From contig CACYKX010000060.1 in NCBI GenBank assembly GCA_902775075.1, positions 1 through 15,203 of the forward strand: a stretch of 15,203 nucleotides of DNA, given 5' to 3'. Position numbers and translations under genes: made by a program. The notes under the pieces were generated by a model. That model was not told the DNA's origin. It was given only the letters and a program-made list of their open reading frames with translations, and did not search any database. The stretch is from an uncultured Prevotellaceae bacterium. Lineage in GTDB: Bacteria > Bacteroidota > Bacteroidia > Bacteroidales > Bacteroidaceae. How positions within the stretch are numbered: position 1 is the stretch's first letter; the number at the start of each line of letters is the position of its first letter. Below are positions 1-6,488 of this stretch, piece after piece.

Positions 1-2
1 CA

Positions 3-1259
3 CAGCCTACAAACTATGGAACGAATCTAATCCCGGCATGGAATGCAAATCAGACAGACTTCATTCCGGAAGGTTGGACCGTTTGTGATGATGGTGAAGA
101 GGTAGCCCCGGGTAATGTAGCTCGTGGCCCTCGTATCATGAAATGGCCAGGAGGCGGTGATTTCAATTCCGCGTTCTATTGTCGCGAAGTTTCTGCTGAT
201 AAGGGCGGTTTCATCGAATACGGAGGAAAGAACGGCTATCGTCTGAACCTCGGATATGGCGAATACGAAGTTGTCTGCAATGCAGCAGCTTGGCAAGGAA
301 CACCTTATCTCAAAGTAGAGGTCTTTGACCCTACAGATGCCGTTCTCACCTCAACGATTATCGCCGTTCGTCCGGATGTAAACAAGAATACCGGTATGCG
401 TGTCACCAATTCGGCACAGTTGCGTTTAAGTTTTTATTCAATGATAAAAGGCAACTATCGCATACGTTTCACACCTGTTGCCGATGCCCAAGGCAATGGT
501 GGTATCTGGGAAGAAGTAGTACTGGGCAACATCGGATTATATGCTAAAGGCAATCCTTTGTCTTTCACCACAGCCAATGAGGTACCAGCAGGATGGACGA
601 TCGTTGATGCCGGAACGACCTTGACAACCGGAGCAGCCGGTGCCGGTCCACGTGTATTCCAGTTTAAGGCCGGTGGCGATTTGGCAACAGGTCTTTACAT
701 TCGTCAGAGTGATGCTTCGAAGGCAGGCTATGCAGAGTTTGGCTCAGCCAATGGTTACGGAATGTCGCTCAAGGCCGGACAGTATGCGTTGACCTATAAT
801 GCTGTGGCATGGGCAGGCAACCCATACATGAAATGTGAAGTCATCAACAGTAATAATCAAGTGGTAGGCAGTCAGATTATCGCCTTGGCCAAGAGTGTAG
901 AGAAAGACCTCAACGCATCGACGAGCGGTTCTGCTTATGGCTCTGTCAGATTCAATGTGCCTACAGGCTACTACCGTTTTCGTTGGACTCCGGTAGCCGA
1001 TCAATTGGGTAACAGCGGAACATGGGTAGAAGCTGTCTTTGGTCATATCAAGATACAGCAGGCATCAACCTCTTATTCCAAGTCACTTACAAGATCTAGT
1101 GTAATAAGTGCTGACTATGGAAATACGATTAACGATAATACTGCGAAATTGAATAACGAAAAGGATGAATGGTATACTGTCCAAGGGCAGAAAATATCGT
1201 CAGCTCCTTCAGTATCAGGTATTTATATCCATAACGGAAAGAAAATTGTCGTGAAGTAA
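3..1259 (+). CDS. C-terminal part of a secreted protein with two tandem beta-type modules (5' truncated)
   Basis: The frame is open from base 3 to the TAA at 1257-1259, giving 418 visible residues. The start lies before the window. The ATG at 138 is not a credible start, because conserved module sequence (the FIPEGWT stretch) lies upstream of it. Two modules of about 165 residues lie side by side (about residues 20-183 and 184-353). They share GWT, GPR, GGD, NGY, a YNAxAWxGxPY-like stretch, an II-A-V/L stretch and a (R/W)FTPVAD..GN.G.W motif. After a Ser-rich linker the protein ends in a short tail (WYTVQGQ, then GIYIHNGKKIVVK), a form common at the C-termini of Prevotella extracellular enzymes. 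No catalytic motif is visible. The modules resemble carbohydrate-binding or other beta-sandwich modules, so this is probably the rear half of a glycan-acting enzyme. That function is inference. The gene ends with a good terminator at 1290. Confidence 0.85.
   Translation, partial: QPTNYGTNLIPAWNANQTDFIPEGWTVCDDGEEVAPGNVARGPRIMKWPGGGDFNSAFYCREVSADKGGFIEYGGKNGYRLNLGYGEYEVVCNAAAWQGTPYLKVEVFDPTDAVLTSTIIAVRPDVNKNTGMRVTNSAQLRLSFYSMIKGNYRIRFTPVADAQGNGGIWEEVVLGNIGLYAKGNPLSFTTANEVPAGWTIVDAGTTLTTGAAGAGPRVFQFKAGGDLATGLYIRQSDASKAGYAEFGSANGYGMSLKAGQYALTYNAVAWAGNPYMKCEVINSNNQVVGSQIIALAKSVEKDLNASTSGSAYGSVRFNVPTGYYRFRWTPVADQLGNSGTWVEAVFGHIKIQQASTSYSKSLTRSSVISADYGNTINDNTAKLNNEKDEWYTVQGQKISSAPSVSGIYIHNGKKIVVK
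60..1061 (+). repeat. Two tandem ~165-residue protein modules (60-551 and 552-1061)
   Basis: The translation contains two copies of one module in direct succession. The copies keep the same order of motifs but have diverged at most positions: FIPEGWT/EVPAGWT, ARGPR/GAGPR, CREVSADKGGF/IRQSDASKAGY, NAAAWQGTPYLK/NAVAWAGNPYMK, RFTPVADAQGN/RWTPVADQLGN. This is an old internal duplication rather than a recent DNA repeat. Confidence 0.85.
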
Positions 1260-1289
1260 ATTAAAAGAGCAATTAGTTTTTAACAACAT

Positions 1290-1325
1290 AATCCTCGGGA
1301 ATTTCTTCTCGAGGATTTTCTTGTA
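1290..1325 (+). terminator. Intrinsic terminator after the tandem-module gene
   Basis: Arms AATCCTCG (1290-1297) and CGAGGATT (1310-1317) pair perfectly. The stem can extend inward through a G-T wobble and two more pairs around a short loop. A T-rich stretch (TTTTCTTGT) follows. It lies about 30 bases after the stop codon at 1259. Confidence 0.8.
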
Positions 1326-1412
1326 TTCTATATACACCTATTACATGTGGTACACATACAGGGAAGATATAACAGAAAATCACACCCAAAAGGATAAAAT
1401 CATAATCTAAGA

Positions 1413-1444
1413 TTTGGTAGATTTAAGAAAAAACTCGATCTTTG
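1413..1444 (+). promoter_or_regulatory. Bacteroidota-type promoter for the DUF4923-like lipoprotein
   Basis: TTTG at 1413-1416, then 20 bases, then GATCTTTG at 1437-1444. This differs from the TTTG-N19-21-TAnnTTTG consensus at one base. Transcription would begin around 1450, giving a short leader before the ATG at 1468. The same element rules out the longer in-frame start at 1414, which lies inside the -33 box. Confidence 0.75.
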
Positions 1445-1467
1445 CAAAGAGTAAAAATATATGCGAT

Positions 1468-2100
1468 ATGAAAAAAATATTTATTCTAGTAGTAGGTTTT
1501 TGTATGTTCCTTGTTAGTTGTGGCACAATGGCTACATCTAGTTCAGGTTCGTCGACAGGTATTCTTGGTGAAGTGTTGGGCGCAATGACAAATGGAGAGA
1601 CTATCGACAACGTTCTTTCATCAGTTATTGGTCTCGACAAACTGAGTGCCCGCGACCTTGTAGGCACATGGCATTATCAAGGGCCGGGGTGTGCGTTCAC
1701 TTCCAATAATCTACTGGCCAAGGCAGGTGGTGAAGTGGCAGCTACGGAAATCAAGAATAAGTTGAAGGATACTTATAATCATCTAGGTTTCAGTAAGTCG
1801 AACACATATATTACATTCAATGAGAATGGTACTTTCTCTGCCAAGATTGACGGAACAAGATGGAATGGTAACTATACATTCGATGCCAAGACCCAGCAAA
1901 TACATCTTCAGGGATTATTGCTCAGCATAAATGGTTATACCAAACGTAGTAGCAATGGCATCAGCATCCTCTTCGAATCTAAGAAACTTCTTACTTTGTT
2001 GCAGACATTGGCTGCAATCAGCGGAAATTCTACAGCTATAACCATTGGTGACATCAGCAAAAACTATGATGGTGTACGCATTGGTTTTGAAATGAAGTAA
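1468..2100 (+). CDS. DUF4923-like (lipocalin-like) lipoprotein
   Basis: This 210-residue protein starts with a lipoprotein signal: Lys-Lys, a hydrophobic stretch, then the lipobox LVSC with Cys18 as the lipidated residue. It should be anchored in the outer or inner membrane facing the periplasm. A Gly/Ser/Thr-rich linker and a short helical part follow, then the pattern LVGTWHYQGPGCAF, a helix, and beta-rich sequence with FNENGTFSAK and WNGNYTF. This arrangement matches what I recall of DUF4923, a lipocalin-like family of Bacteroidota with no established function. The assignment is from recall of the family pattern, not a profile search. The start at 1468 is chosen because it gives a complete lipoprotein signal and lies just after the promoter. 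The gene is monocistronic, with a promoter at 1413-1444 and a terminator at 2126. Confidence 0.88.
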   Translation: MKKIFILVVGFCMFLVSCGTMATSSSGSSTGILGEVLGAMTNGETIDNVLSSVIGLDKLSARDLVGTWHYQGPGCAFTSNNLLAKAGGEVAATEIKNKLKDTYNHLGFSKSNTYITFNENGTFSAKIDGTRWNGNYTFDAKTQQIHLQGLLLSINGYTKRSSNGISILFESKKLLTLLQTLAAISGNSTAITIGDISKNYDGVRIGFEMK

Positions 2101-2125
2101 TAATTACCTTTGCTATTCTAACGAA

Positions 2126-2167
2126 AGAGGACAAAACCGATGCTTAGGCTTTGTCCTCTCTTTTTAT
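2126..2167 (+). terminator. Terminator between the lipoprotein gene and dcp
   Basis: Left arm AGAGGACAAA at 2126-2135 pairs perfectly with TTTGTCCTCT at 2150-2159, extended inward by two more pairs after one mismatch. CTTTTTAT follows on the plus strand. The hairpin sits between two converging genes. It may also stop minus-strand transcription from dcp, but the T-tract in that direction (TTTCGTTAG) is weak. Confidence 0.85.
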
Positions 2168-2217
2168 GTCGTATGAATGATTTCCCATACCATAGAAACC
2201 ATCCTTGGTTTTTCTGT

Positions 2218-4332
2218 TTACATACCGCGAGCCTTGAGCAAACTCTCAGCATTAGGTTCCTTCAAACCGGTAAAATCAGTAAACATACCCATCAAATCTT
2301 TTGTGTTGCCACGACTTAACACCTTATCGCGGAAAGCCTGACCGACGGCAGGGTCAAGCGCACCATGAGTTTTGAAATAGTCAGCAATATTGCAGGCAAG
2401 AACTTCTGTCCACAGATAACTGTAATAGCCTGCTGCATAGCCACCTCCCCATACATGGTTAAAGTAAGAAGTAGAGTAGCGAGGAGGAATCTGTGTGTCG
2501 AGCAAACCAATCTCCTTCAATACCTTACTCTCAAATTCCTGAGCCTTCTCTGCAGTAGGAACATCCTTGCTGGCGATATTATGCCATGCCAAATCCAGAC
2601 AAGTGGCAGCCAGGTTCTCACCTAGCGCATAAGCAGGTTGGAAAGTAATAGATTGCAGCATCTTAGCTTTCAAATCCTCCGGCATTGGCTGGTTGGTAAC
2701 ATAATGGCGAGCATAATGATCGAAGATTTCAGGAATACTAGCGAACGATTCATTAAACTGTGAAGGCATCTCCACGAAGTCACGTGCCACGTCGGTTCCG
2801 GAAAGCGTATTATACTTACAATTAGAGAGGATGCCATGTAGAGCATGACCGAACTCATGGAACATGGTCGTTGTCTCATCCCAAGTGAGTAGGGTAGGTT
2901 GCCCGTCAGGAGCTTTCGCCACATTACATACATTATATATAATAGGCAACTGCTTGCGCAATCCACTTTGTTTAGCAAATTCACTCATCCAAGCGCCACC
3001 ACGTTTGGTAGGGCGACGGAAATAGTCCACATAGAACAAGGCGATATCCTTGCCATCTTTATCGATAACCTCGAACACCTTCATGTCAGGATGATAAGTG
3101 GGAATATCCTTACGCTCCTTGAAACTAAGTCCGTAAACACGATGAGCAGCATAGAACACGCCGTTCACCAGCACGCTATCGATATTGAAGTAAGGTTTCA
3201 CGTCATCGTCAGAGATGTTGAGCAACTCCTTCTTCATCTTAGCAGAATAGTAGAAGCGATCGTAAGGTTCAAGTTTAAAGTCATCGCCCATGGTCTTACG
3301 AGCAAAATTCTCGATATCCTGTGTTTCCTTATCAGCAAACGGTTTATAATCCTTGATCAGATTCTTTAGGAAACCATATACATTGTCCGTGTTCTTGGCC
3401 ATTGTGTCATCGAGCGAATACGAAGCATAAGTATTATAGCCCATGATCTCGGCCTTCTCGGCTCTCAACTTAGCGATCTCGCAAACGATAGGGAAGGTGT
3501 TATACTGGTTTGTACCATCAGCACGATAGATAGAAGCCTCGTAGACACGTTTCCTCAACTCACGATTTTCGAGACTTGCCAGAATAGGCTGTTGCGTTGT
3601 GTTCACGATGACGATACAATAAGGAGCCTTACCGCCACGAGCCTCTGCATCTTTCTGGCATTGAGCGATGTCGGCATCACTTAATCCCTTCAGCTCACTC
3701 TTGTCGTTCACCCACACCACAGCATGATTTGTGGCATCAGGAAGAATCGTGCCCCATTGCTGTTGCAAGTCGGAGATGCGATTGTTGATGGCCTCCATGC
3801 GTGCTTTCTTCTCTTTAGAGAGCAGCGCACCGGCTCTTACAAAACCCTTGTATTGCTCTTCGAGAAGTTTCTTATCTTCGCCTTTCAGTTTGTTGTATTC
3901 ATGATCATAAACATACTTTATGCGCTCAAACAACTTCTGATTAAACGATACCTCGTTTCCGAACTGAGTGAGCAAAGGCATGACTTTCTTCTCAGTTTCG
4001 GCAATCTCCGGTGTCTTGTCAGCACTGGTGAGACAGAAGAAGATAGAAGAAACACGGTCGAGGAGTCCCCCACATTTCTCATAAGCGAGTACTGTATTCT
4101 CGAAAGTAGGCTTCGCCTTGTTTTCTACAATCTTTCTAATCTCCTGTCGTTCAAGTTCAATACTAGACTCTAGAGCCGGCAGATAATTCTCCTTCTGGAT
4201 TTTACTGAAATCAGGAGCACCAAAGGGTAGACTGCTTTTCGTGAGCAACGGATTGCCGTTGCCAGCCGAAGCCAATAATACCGTTGATGCAAGTGTAGCA
4301 CTTGTAATGGTCTTCTTAATTTGTTGTTTCAT
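2218..4332 (-). CDS. dcp: Peptidyl-dipeptidase Dcp, M3 family zinc metallopeptidase
   Basis: The product is 704 residues, close to the ~680 of E. coli Dcp plus an N-terminal export signal. It removes dipeptides from the C-termini of short peptides. The zinc site is complete: His492-Glu493-Phe-Gly-His496 (HEFGH), with the third ligand Glu521 in DFVEMPSQ, 29 residues after His492 as in thimet oligopeptidase. The long helical N-terminal region and the C-terminal WGGGYAAGYYSYLW stretch are typical of M3 enzymes. The first ~23 residues (KQQIKK, then an Ala/Thr/Leu-rich segment ending ASA) look like a signal peptide, so a periplasmic location is likely. Dcp versus another M3 subfamily (such as OpdA) rests on overall recall. 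A good -7 element lies 40 bases upstream of the ATG. The gene is monocistronic and convergent with the lipoprotein gene. Confidence 0.95.
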   Translation of the reverse strand: MKQQIKKTITSATLASTVLLASAGNGNPLLTKSSLPFGAPDFSKIQKENYLPALESSIELERQEIRKIVENKAKPTFENTVLAYEKCGGLLDRVSSIFFCLTSADKTPEIAETEKKVMPLLTQFGNEVSFNQKLFERIKYVYDHEYNKLKGEDKKLLEEQYKGFVRAGALLSKEKKARMEAINNRISDLQQQWGTILPDATNHAVVWVNDKSELKGLSDADIAQCQKDAEARGGKAPYCIVIVNTTQQPILASLENRELRKRVYEASIYRADGTNQYNTFPIVCEIAKLRAEKAEIMGYNTYASYSLDDTMAKNTDNVYGFLKNLIKDYKPFADKETQDIENFARKTMGDDFKLEPYDRFYYSAKMKKELLNISDDDVKPYFNIDSVLVNGVFYAAHRVYGLSFKERKDIPTYHPDMKVFEVIDKDGKDIALFYVDYFRRPTKRGGAWMSEFAKQSGLRKQLPIIYNVCNVAKAPDGQPTLLTWDETTTMFHEFGHALHGILSNCKYNTLSGTDVARDFVEMPSQFNESFASIPEIFDHYARHYVTNQPMPEDLKAKMLQSITFQPAYALGENLAATCLDLAWHNIASKDVPTAEKAQEFESKVLKEIGLLDTQIPPRYSTSYFNHVWGGGYAAGYYSYLWTEVLACNIADYFKTHGALDPAVGQAFRDKVLSRGNTKDLMGMFTDFTGLKEPNAESLLKARGM

Positions 4333-4370
4333 GTTATGGTAAATTGAATTTGTTATTCATGAATTGCGGA

Positions 4371-4402
4371 CAAAGATACAAATATTATTCGAATATTACA
4401 GA
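4371..4402 (-). promoter_or_regulatory. Promoter for dcp
   Basis: On the minus strand a perfect TATCTTTG (-7 box, 4371-4378) is preceded 20 bases upstream by TCTG (4399-4402), one base off the TTTG consensus. The predicted start site leaves a leader of about 30 bases before the dcp ATG at 4332. Confidence 0.7.
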
Positions 4403-4450
4403 TATGGAGACTAATTAGTCACAAAATGAAAAACCTTTTTATCAAAAAAC

Positions 4451-4482
4451 TTTGTATCGTAGCATTTTTATAGCTATCTTTG
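4451..4482 (+). promoter_or_regulatory. Consensus Bacteroidota promoter facing the small-ORF region
   Basis: TTTG at 4451-4454, exactly 20 bases, then TATCTTTG at 4475-4482: a full match to the consensus and the best promoter in the window. It fires away from dcp. The only reading frame of note just downstream is the 52-codon ORF at 4533. The two divergent promoters sit about 70 bases apart. Confidence 0.8.
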
Positions 4483-4532
4483 CAAATAAATGAGGTTTTG
4501 TCTATTTATTACACTTATTATTGATTTGAATT

Positions 4533-4691
4533 ATGAAGAGTTATTATGAAAATGAGGAAAAAATGAATCCAAACATGGATTTTATCGTTATGTACAATCA
4601 GCAGATTCGGCGCGAGCGCAGATGGCATACAGTACAGAATATTGCAATCTCGATATTGATCACGTTGGGAATCGTTTGCTTCCTTATATAA
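4533..4691 (+). CDS. Small single-span membrane protein, 52 residues, unknown function
   Basis: This is a short ORF (ATG 4533, TAA 4689-4691) that a standard length cutoff would miss. The N-terminal half is polar (MKSYYENEEK...), followed by a basic patch QIRRERRW (about residues 24-31). A hydrophobic stretch then runs from about residue 35 to the C-terminus at residue 52 (IAISILITLGIVCFLI). By the positive-inside rule the N-terminus would be cytoplasmic, with the protein ending as it leaves the membrane. Support comes from the consensus promoter at 4451-4482, about 50 bases upstream, and from the clear soluble-basic-membrane layout. An internal ATG at 4563 would give a 42-residue form. No Shine-Dalgarno is evident, which is usual in this phylum. 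I do not recognise the family. It could be a regulator of a larger membrane protein or a toxin-like peptide, but nothing in the sequence decides. Confidence 0.65.
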   Translation: MKSYYENEEKMNPNMDFIVMYNQQIRRERRWHTVQNIAISILITLGIVCFLI

Positions 4692-4739
4692 AATATGTAA
4701 CAAACAAATATTAACAATTAATTAACATCTATTTGCCAA

Positions 4740-4830
4740 TTTGAACTTGTTTACTGGAATTTGAACGGATATGCACATCGACGTGTACATTTTTTAACTA
4801 TTAAATGTATCATTCGTACAAAGTTTGAAC
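4740..4830 (+). repeat. Three TTTGAAC direct repeats with an imperfect palindrome between them
   Basis: TTTGAAC occurs at 4740-4746, 4760-4766 and 4824-4830. The first two are exactly 20 bases (two helical turns) apart and share AATTTGAAC. The second and third share the longer TTTGAACG(G/A)ATA. Between them lies ATGCACA (4771-4777), six bases, TGTACAT (4784-4790): arms that match at six of seven positions. The arrangement resembles a regulator-binding region, but the sequence is AT-rich and chance has not been excluded. Confidence 0.4.
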
Positions 4831-4862
4831 GAATAAATACTCATATTTCAGTCACGAAACAG

Positions 4863-4870
4863 TAATTTTG
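4863..4870 (+). promoter_or_regulatory. Possible -7 element upstream of the 37-codon ORF
   Basis: TAATTTTG fits TAnnTTTG, but no TTTG is found 19-21 bases upstream (4839-4843 reads ACTCA). If used, it would need an activator; the repeats at 4740-4830 lie at a suitable distance upstream. It would give a leader of about 80 bases. Confidence 0.35.
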
Positions 4871-4958
4871 CACAGTAAGATTTTTATTAAAAGTATATCT
4901 TTATTTATTAAGTATTATCTCGTAACGTTTAACTGATTAGTAAGTCTGTACGATTATC

Positions 4959-5072
4959 ATGTTTGAGTATATTTTTGTAGTACGCAAAATACTCACTATT
5001 ATCTTGGCCTTGCTGTGGGTTCTAGTGATGATATATATGGGAATAAGAGTCATTCTTAGGTCTAGATATTAG
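4959..5072 (+). CDS. Possible 37-residue single-span membrane peptide
   Basis: ATG 4959 to TAG 5070-5072 encodes 37 residues: a short N-terminus with Arg9-Lys10, a continuous hydrophobic segment of about 18-20 residues (ILTIILALLWVLVMIYMG), then a basic end (RVILRSRY). This hydrophobic core between basic flanks is what a real membrane peptide looks like. A strong plus-strand terminator (5148-5190) lies 75 bases beyond the stop, so something is transcribed rightward through here. Against it: the ORF is very short, has no clear ribosome site, and a second -7-like element (TATTTTTG, 4970-4977) lies inside it. If that element is the real promoter, this ORF is not translated as drawn. The family is not recognised. 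Confidence 0.45.
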   Translation: MFEYIFVVRKILTIILALLWVLVMIYMGIRVILRSRY

Positions 5073-5147
5073 TATGATAATGGTTACATTCGACGTAATA
5101 TGAACAAATAGCATTTTTACTTATATACTTGAGTAATTATAATCGCA

Positions 5148-5190
5148 GTCGCGTGAATCAGCTGAGAAGCCCATTCACGCGACATTTTTT
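5148..5190 (+). terminator. Strong intrinsic terminator ending the small-ORF region
   Basis: GTCGCGTGAAT (5148-5158) and ATTCACGCGAC (5173-5183) form a perfect 11-base stem with a 14-base loop, followed by ATTTTTT (5184-5190). The GC-rich stem stands out from its AT-rich surroundings. The T-tract is on the plus strand, so it ends rightward transcription. It may also act weakly on the gene converging from the right. Confidence 0.92.
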
Positions 5191-5218
5191 ATCTATCCTT
5201 TATCTATCATGAATTCAA

Positions 5219-5890
5219 CTATCTATGTCCCCCGAAAGCCCTTGAACCATTGTTGTTTGGTCTGCTCATAGGTTCGGGATTCCTTCGGGTGCTCCCGAGC
5301 GCCCCATTACCATTTCCGAAATCGCGGTTTCTGTTTACCTCATATTTGTTACCATTATACCTATTATCATTATACTTGTTATCATTGAAATGACCAAAAT
5401 CCCTGTTGTGATTTTCCTTGATCACCTTAACCTTCTTAGGTTGACGCCAAGTACGGTTCTTGTACCAGAATCTATCATGATCTCCACGATAAGTGATATA
5501 TACACGTGGGCGAGCACGATAATAGAAATCACGATCATAATATCTATCATAGACACGGAAATGATAAGCATTACTTCTCCAGTAAACCGGACGATAGAAA
5601 TAATCGGCAGCTAGAAACCTATTATATTGCCAATCAGAGAGAACATAAGCAAGACTGCTGTTCCTATATCCCCAGTAATTGCCATAGATATCATGTCTGT
5701 CCATATTCATCAGATAGTCAAGATTTATCTGATAAACAGCCTCATATTGCTCTTCCGTAAGACCGAGTTCATAAGCCATCTTGTCACTCAGGAAAAGAGC
5801 CTTCTCTCTAGCCTCATGATAAGACATCGCAGATACAGAAGTGGCTATCGCCAACATCATTGTTATCATGAACATTTTTATAGTTTTCAT
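5219..5890 (-). CDS. Secreted Tyr/Arg/Asn-rich protein with an LTxxQ-like motif, function unknown
   Basis: The 223-residue product starts with a signal peptide (KTIK, a Met/Ile/Ala-rich core, cleavage probably after VSA at residue 21), so it is exported. Residues 22-60 are helical and include LTEEQ (44-48), a pattern like the LTxxQ motif of Spy/CpxP-type periplasmic proteins; the similarity is limited to this short region. The middle (about 70-150) is crowded with Tyr, Trp, Arg and Asp (for example YDRYYDRDFYYRARPR). The tail (about 160-223) is Asn/Gly/Arg-rich low complexity with repeated N-K/R-Y-N units. The composition suggests a basic, partly disordered envelope protein. A -7 element lies 43 bases upstream of the ATG. 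I do not recognise a named family for the full length. Confidence 0.85.
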   Translation of the reverse strand: MKTIKMFMITMMLAIATSVSAMSYHEAREKALFLSDKMAYELGLTEEQYEAVYQINLDYLMNMDRHDIYGNYWGYRNSSLAYVLSDWQYNRFLAADYFYRPVYWRSNAYHFRVYDRYYDRDFYYRARPRVYITYRGDHDRFWYKNRTWRQPKKVKVIKENHNRDFGHFNDNKYNDNRYNGNKYEVNRNRDFGNGNGALGSTRRNPEPMSRPNNNGSRAFGGHR

Positions 5891-5933
5891 AATTGTAGTC
5901 TTTAATGATTATACATTTATCTTCTTTCTGATG

Positions 5934-5941
5934 CAAAGGTA
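5934..5941 (-). promoter_or_regulatory. -7 promoter element for the secreted LTxxQ-like protein
   Basis: The minus strand reads TACCTTTG, a full match to TAnnTTTG. No convincing TTTG is present at the -33 position (TCGG at 5962-5965), so only the -7 half is supported. The leader would be about 35 bases. Confidence 0.55.
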
Positions 5942-6062
5942 ATGATTCTTATACATTCCTCCGAGAGGATATTCCTATTCTATGATGGGAAAATCCCTAA
6001 TCTTATTCGGGAAACACGAAAGAGTCAAGAAATAAAGAAATTCAAAAAAATAATGACAAATA

Positions 6063-6094
6063 GTTGCTATATTGTAGAATAATTAATACCTTTG
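6063..6094 (+). promoter_or_regulatory. Promoter for the 92-residue protein
   Basis: GTTG (6063-6066) lies 20 bases before a perfect TACCTTTG (6087-6094). Transcription from about 6100 would give a leader of about 50 bases before the ATG at 6150. Confidence 0.7.
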
Positions 6095-6149
6095 CGAGCA
6101 GATATTACATATCTAATTAAAAATAGTCGTAACGTAAGTAAAACAAAAC

Positions 6150-6428
6150 ATGGGAATTGAATTAAAAAAGAAAATGACAGGGCACGACCAAGTTATGGCC
6201 CAAAAGAAGGATGAAGAGATGCGTTTTCTCGAGATATCCATTCTACGATCTATTAATGATGGAGACGAAATTGAAACTTATGAGGAAGAGATTAAGCGTT
6301 ACATAAAACTTAGTGACGGATTCGCTTCAGAAGACAGATTGCAGATGCGCCGCACGATTATAGCAAGTTTGCGAAGTTCTGAGAATCTTCATCTACAGAC
6401 CATAGCCGAACAAATCGAAAGTATTTAA
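6150..6428 (+). CDS. Small cytoplasmic helical protein, 92 residues, unknown function
   Basis: The predicted product has no signal peptide or membrane segment. It is rich in Glu, Lys, Arg and Ile and reads as almost wholly helical: an N-terminal basic stretch (LKKKMTGHDQ), a helix around residues 20-34, an acidic segment DGDEIETYEEEIKRY (37-51), then a C-terminal helix with RRTIIASLRSS and TIAEQIESI. An alternative start is Met9. It has its own promoter and a strong terminator, so expression as a single gene is likely. I do not recognise the family. The small size and charged helices would suit a protein-binding role, but that is a guess. Confidence 0.75.
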   Translation: MGIELKKKMTGHDQVMAQKKDEEMRFLEISILRSINDGDEIETYEEEIKRYIKLSDGFASEDRLQMRRTIIASLRSSENLHLQTIAEQIESI

Positions 6429-6450
6429 CGCAAAGAGACACATAAGACAG

Positions 6451-6488
6451 AAGGGCATTCTCAAGAGTGAGAGTGCCCTTTCTTTATC
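6451..6488 (+). terminator. Terminator shared by converging genes, overlapping a coding 3' end
   Basis: AAGGGCATTCTC (6451-6462) pairs with GAGAGTGCCCTT (6469-6480), 12 pairs including one T-G wobble, with a 6-base loop. TCTTTAT follows on the plus strand. The hairpin also contains the stop codon and last codons of the minus-strand gene at 6461-6625. In that direction the trailing sequence is only moderately U-rich. Confidence 0.85.

Larger units (their letters stand above)
4692..4958. other. AT-rich intergenic stretch with clustered short repeats between two small ORFs
   Basis: No ORF of note is seen. The stretch holds three copies of TTTGAAC (4740, 4760, 4824) and an imperfect 20-base palindrome (4771-4790), described separately, plus a -7-like TAATTTTG at 4863-4870. 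It separates the 52-codon ORF from the 37-codon ORF and has no terminator-like hairpin, so read-through between the two is possible. Confidence 0.5.

Noticed and set aside
1345..1357. Short inverted repeat ATGTG-N3-CACAT upstream of the lipoprotein promoter
   Set aside because: Five-base arms are too short to distinguish from chance, and the site is over 50 bases upstream of the promoter with no supporting context.
1414..1467. 18-residue upstream extension of the DUF4923-like lipoprotein
   Set aside because: The ATG at 1414 lies within the promoter's -33 box, and the extension would bury the lipoprotein signal peptide.
4518..4703. 61-codon minus-strand ORF in the small-ORF region
   Set aside because: The consensus promoter here points the other way, and the plus-strand 52-codon frame has a more protein-like layout (polar, basic patch, membrane span).
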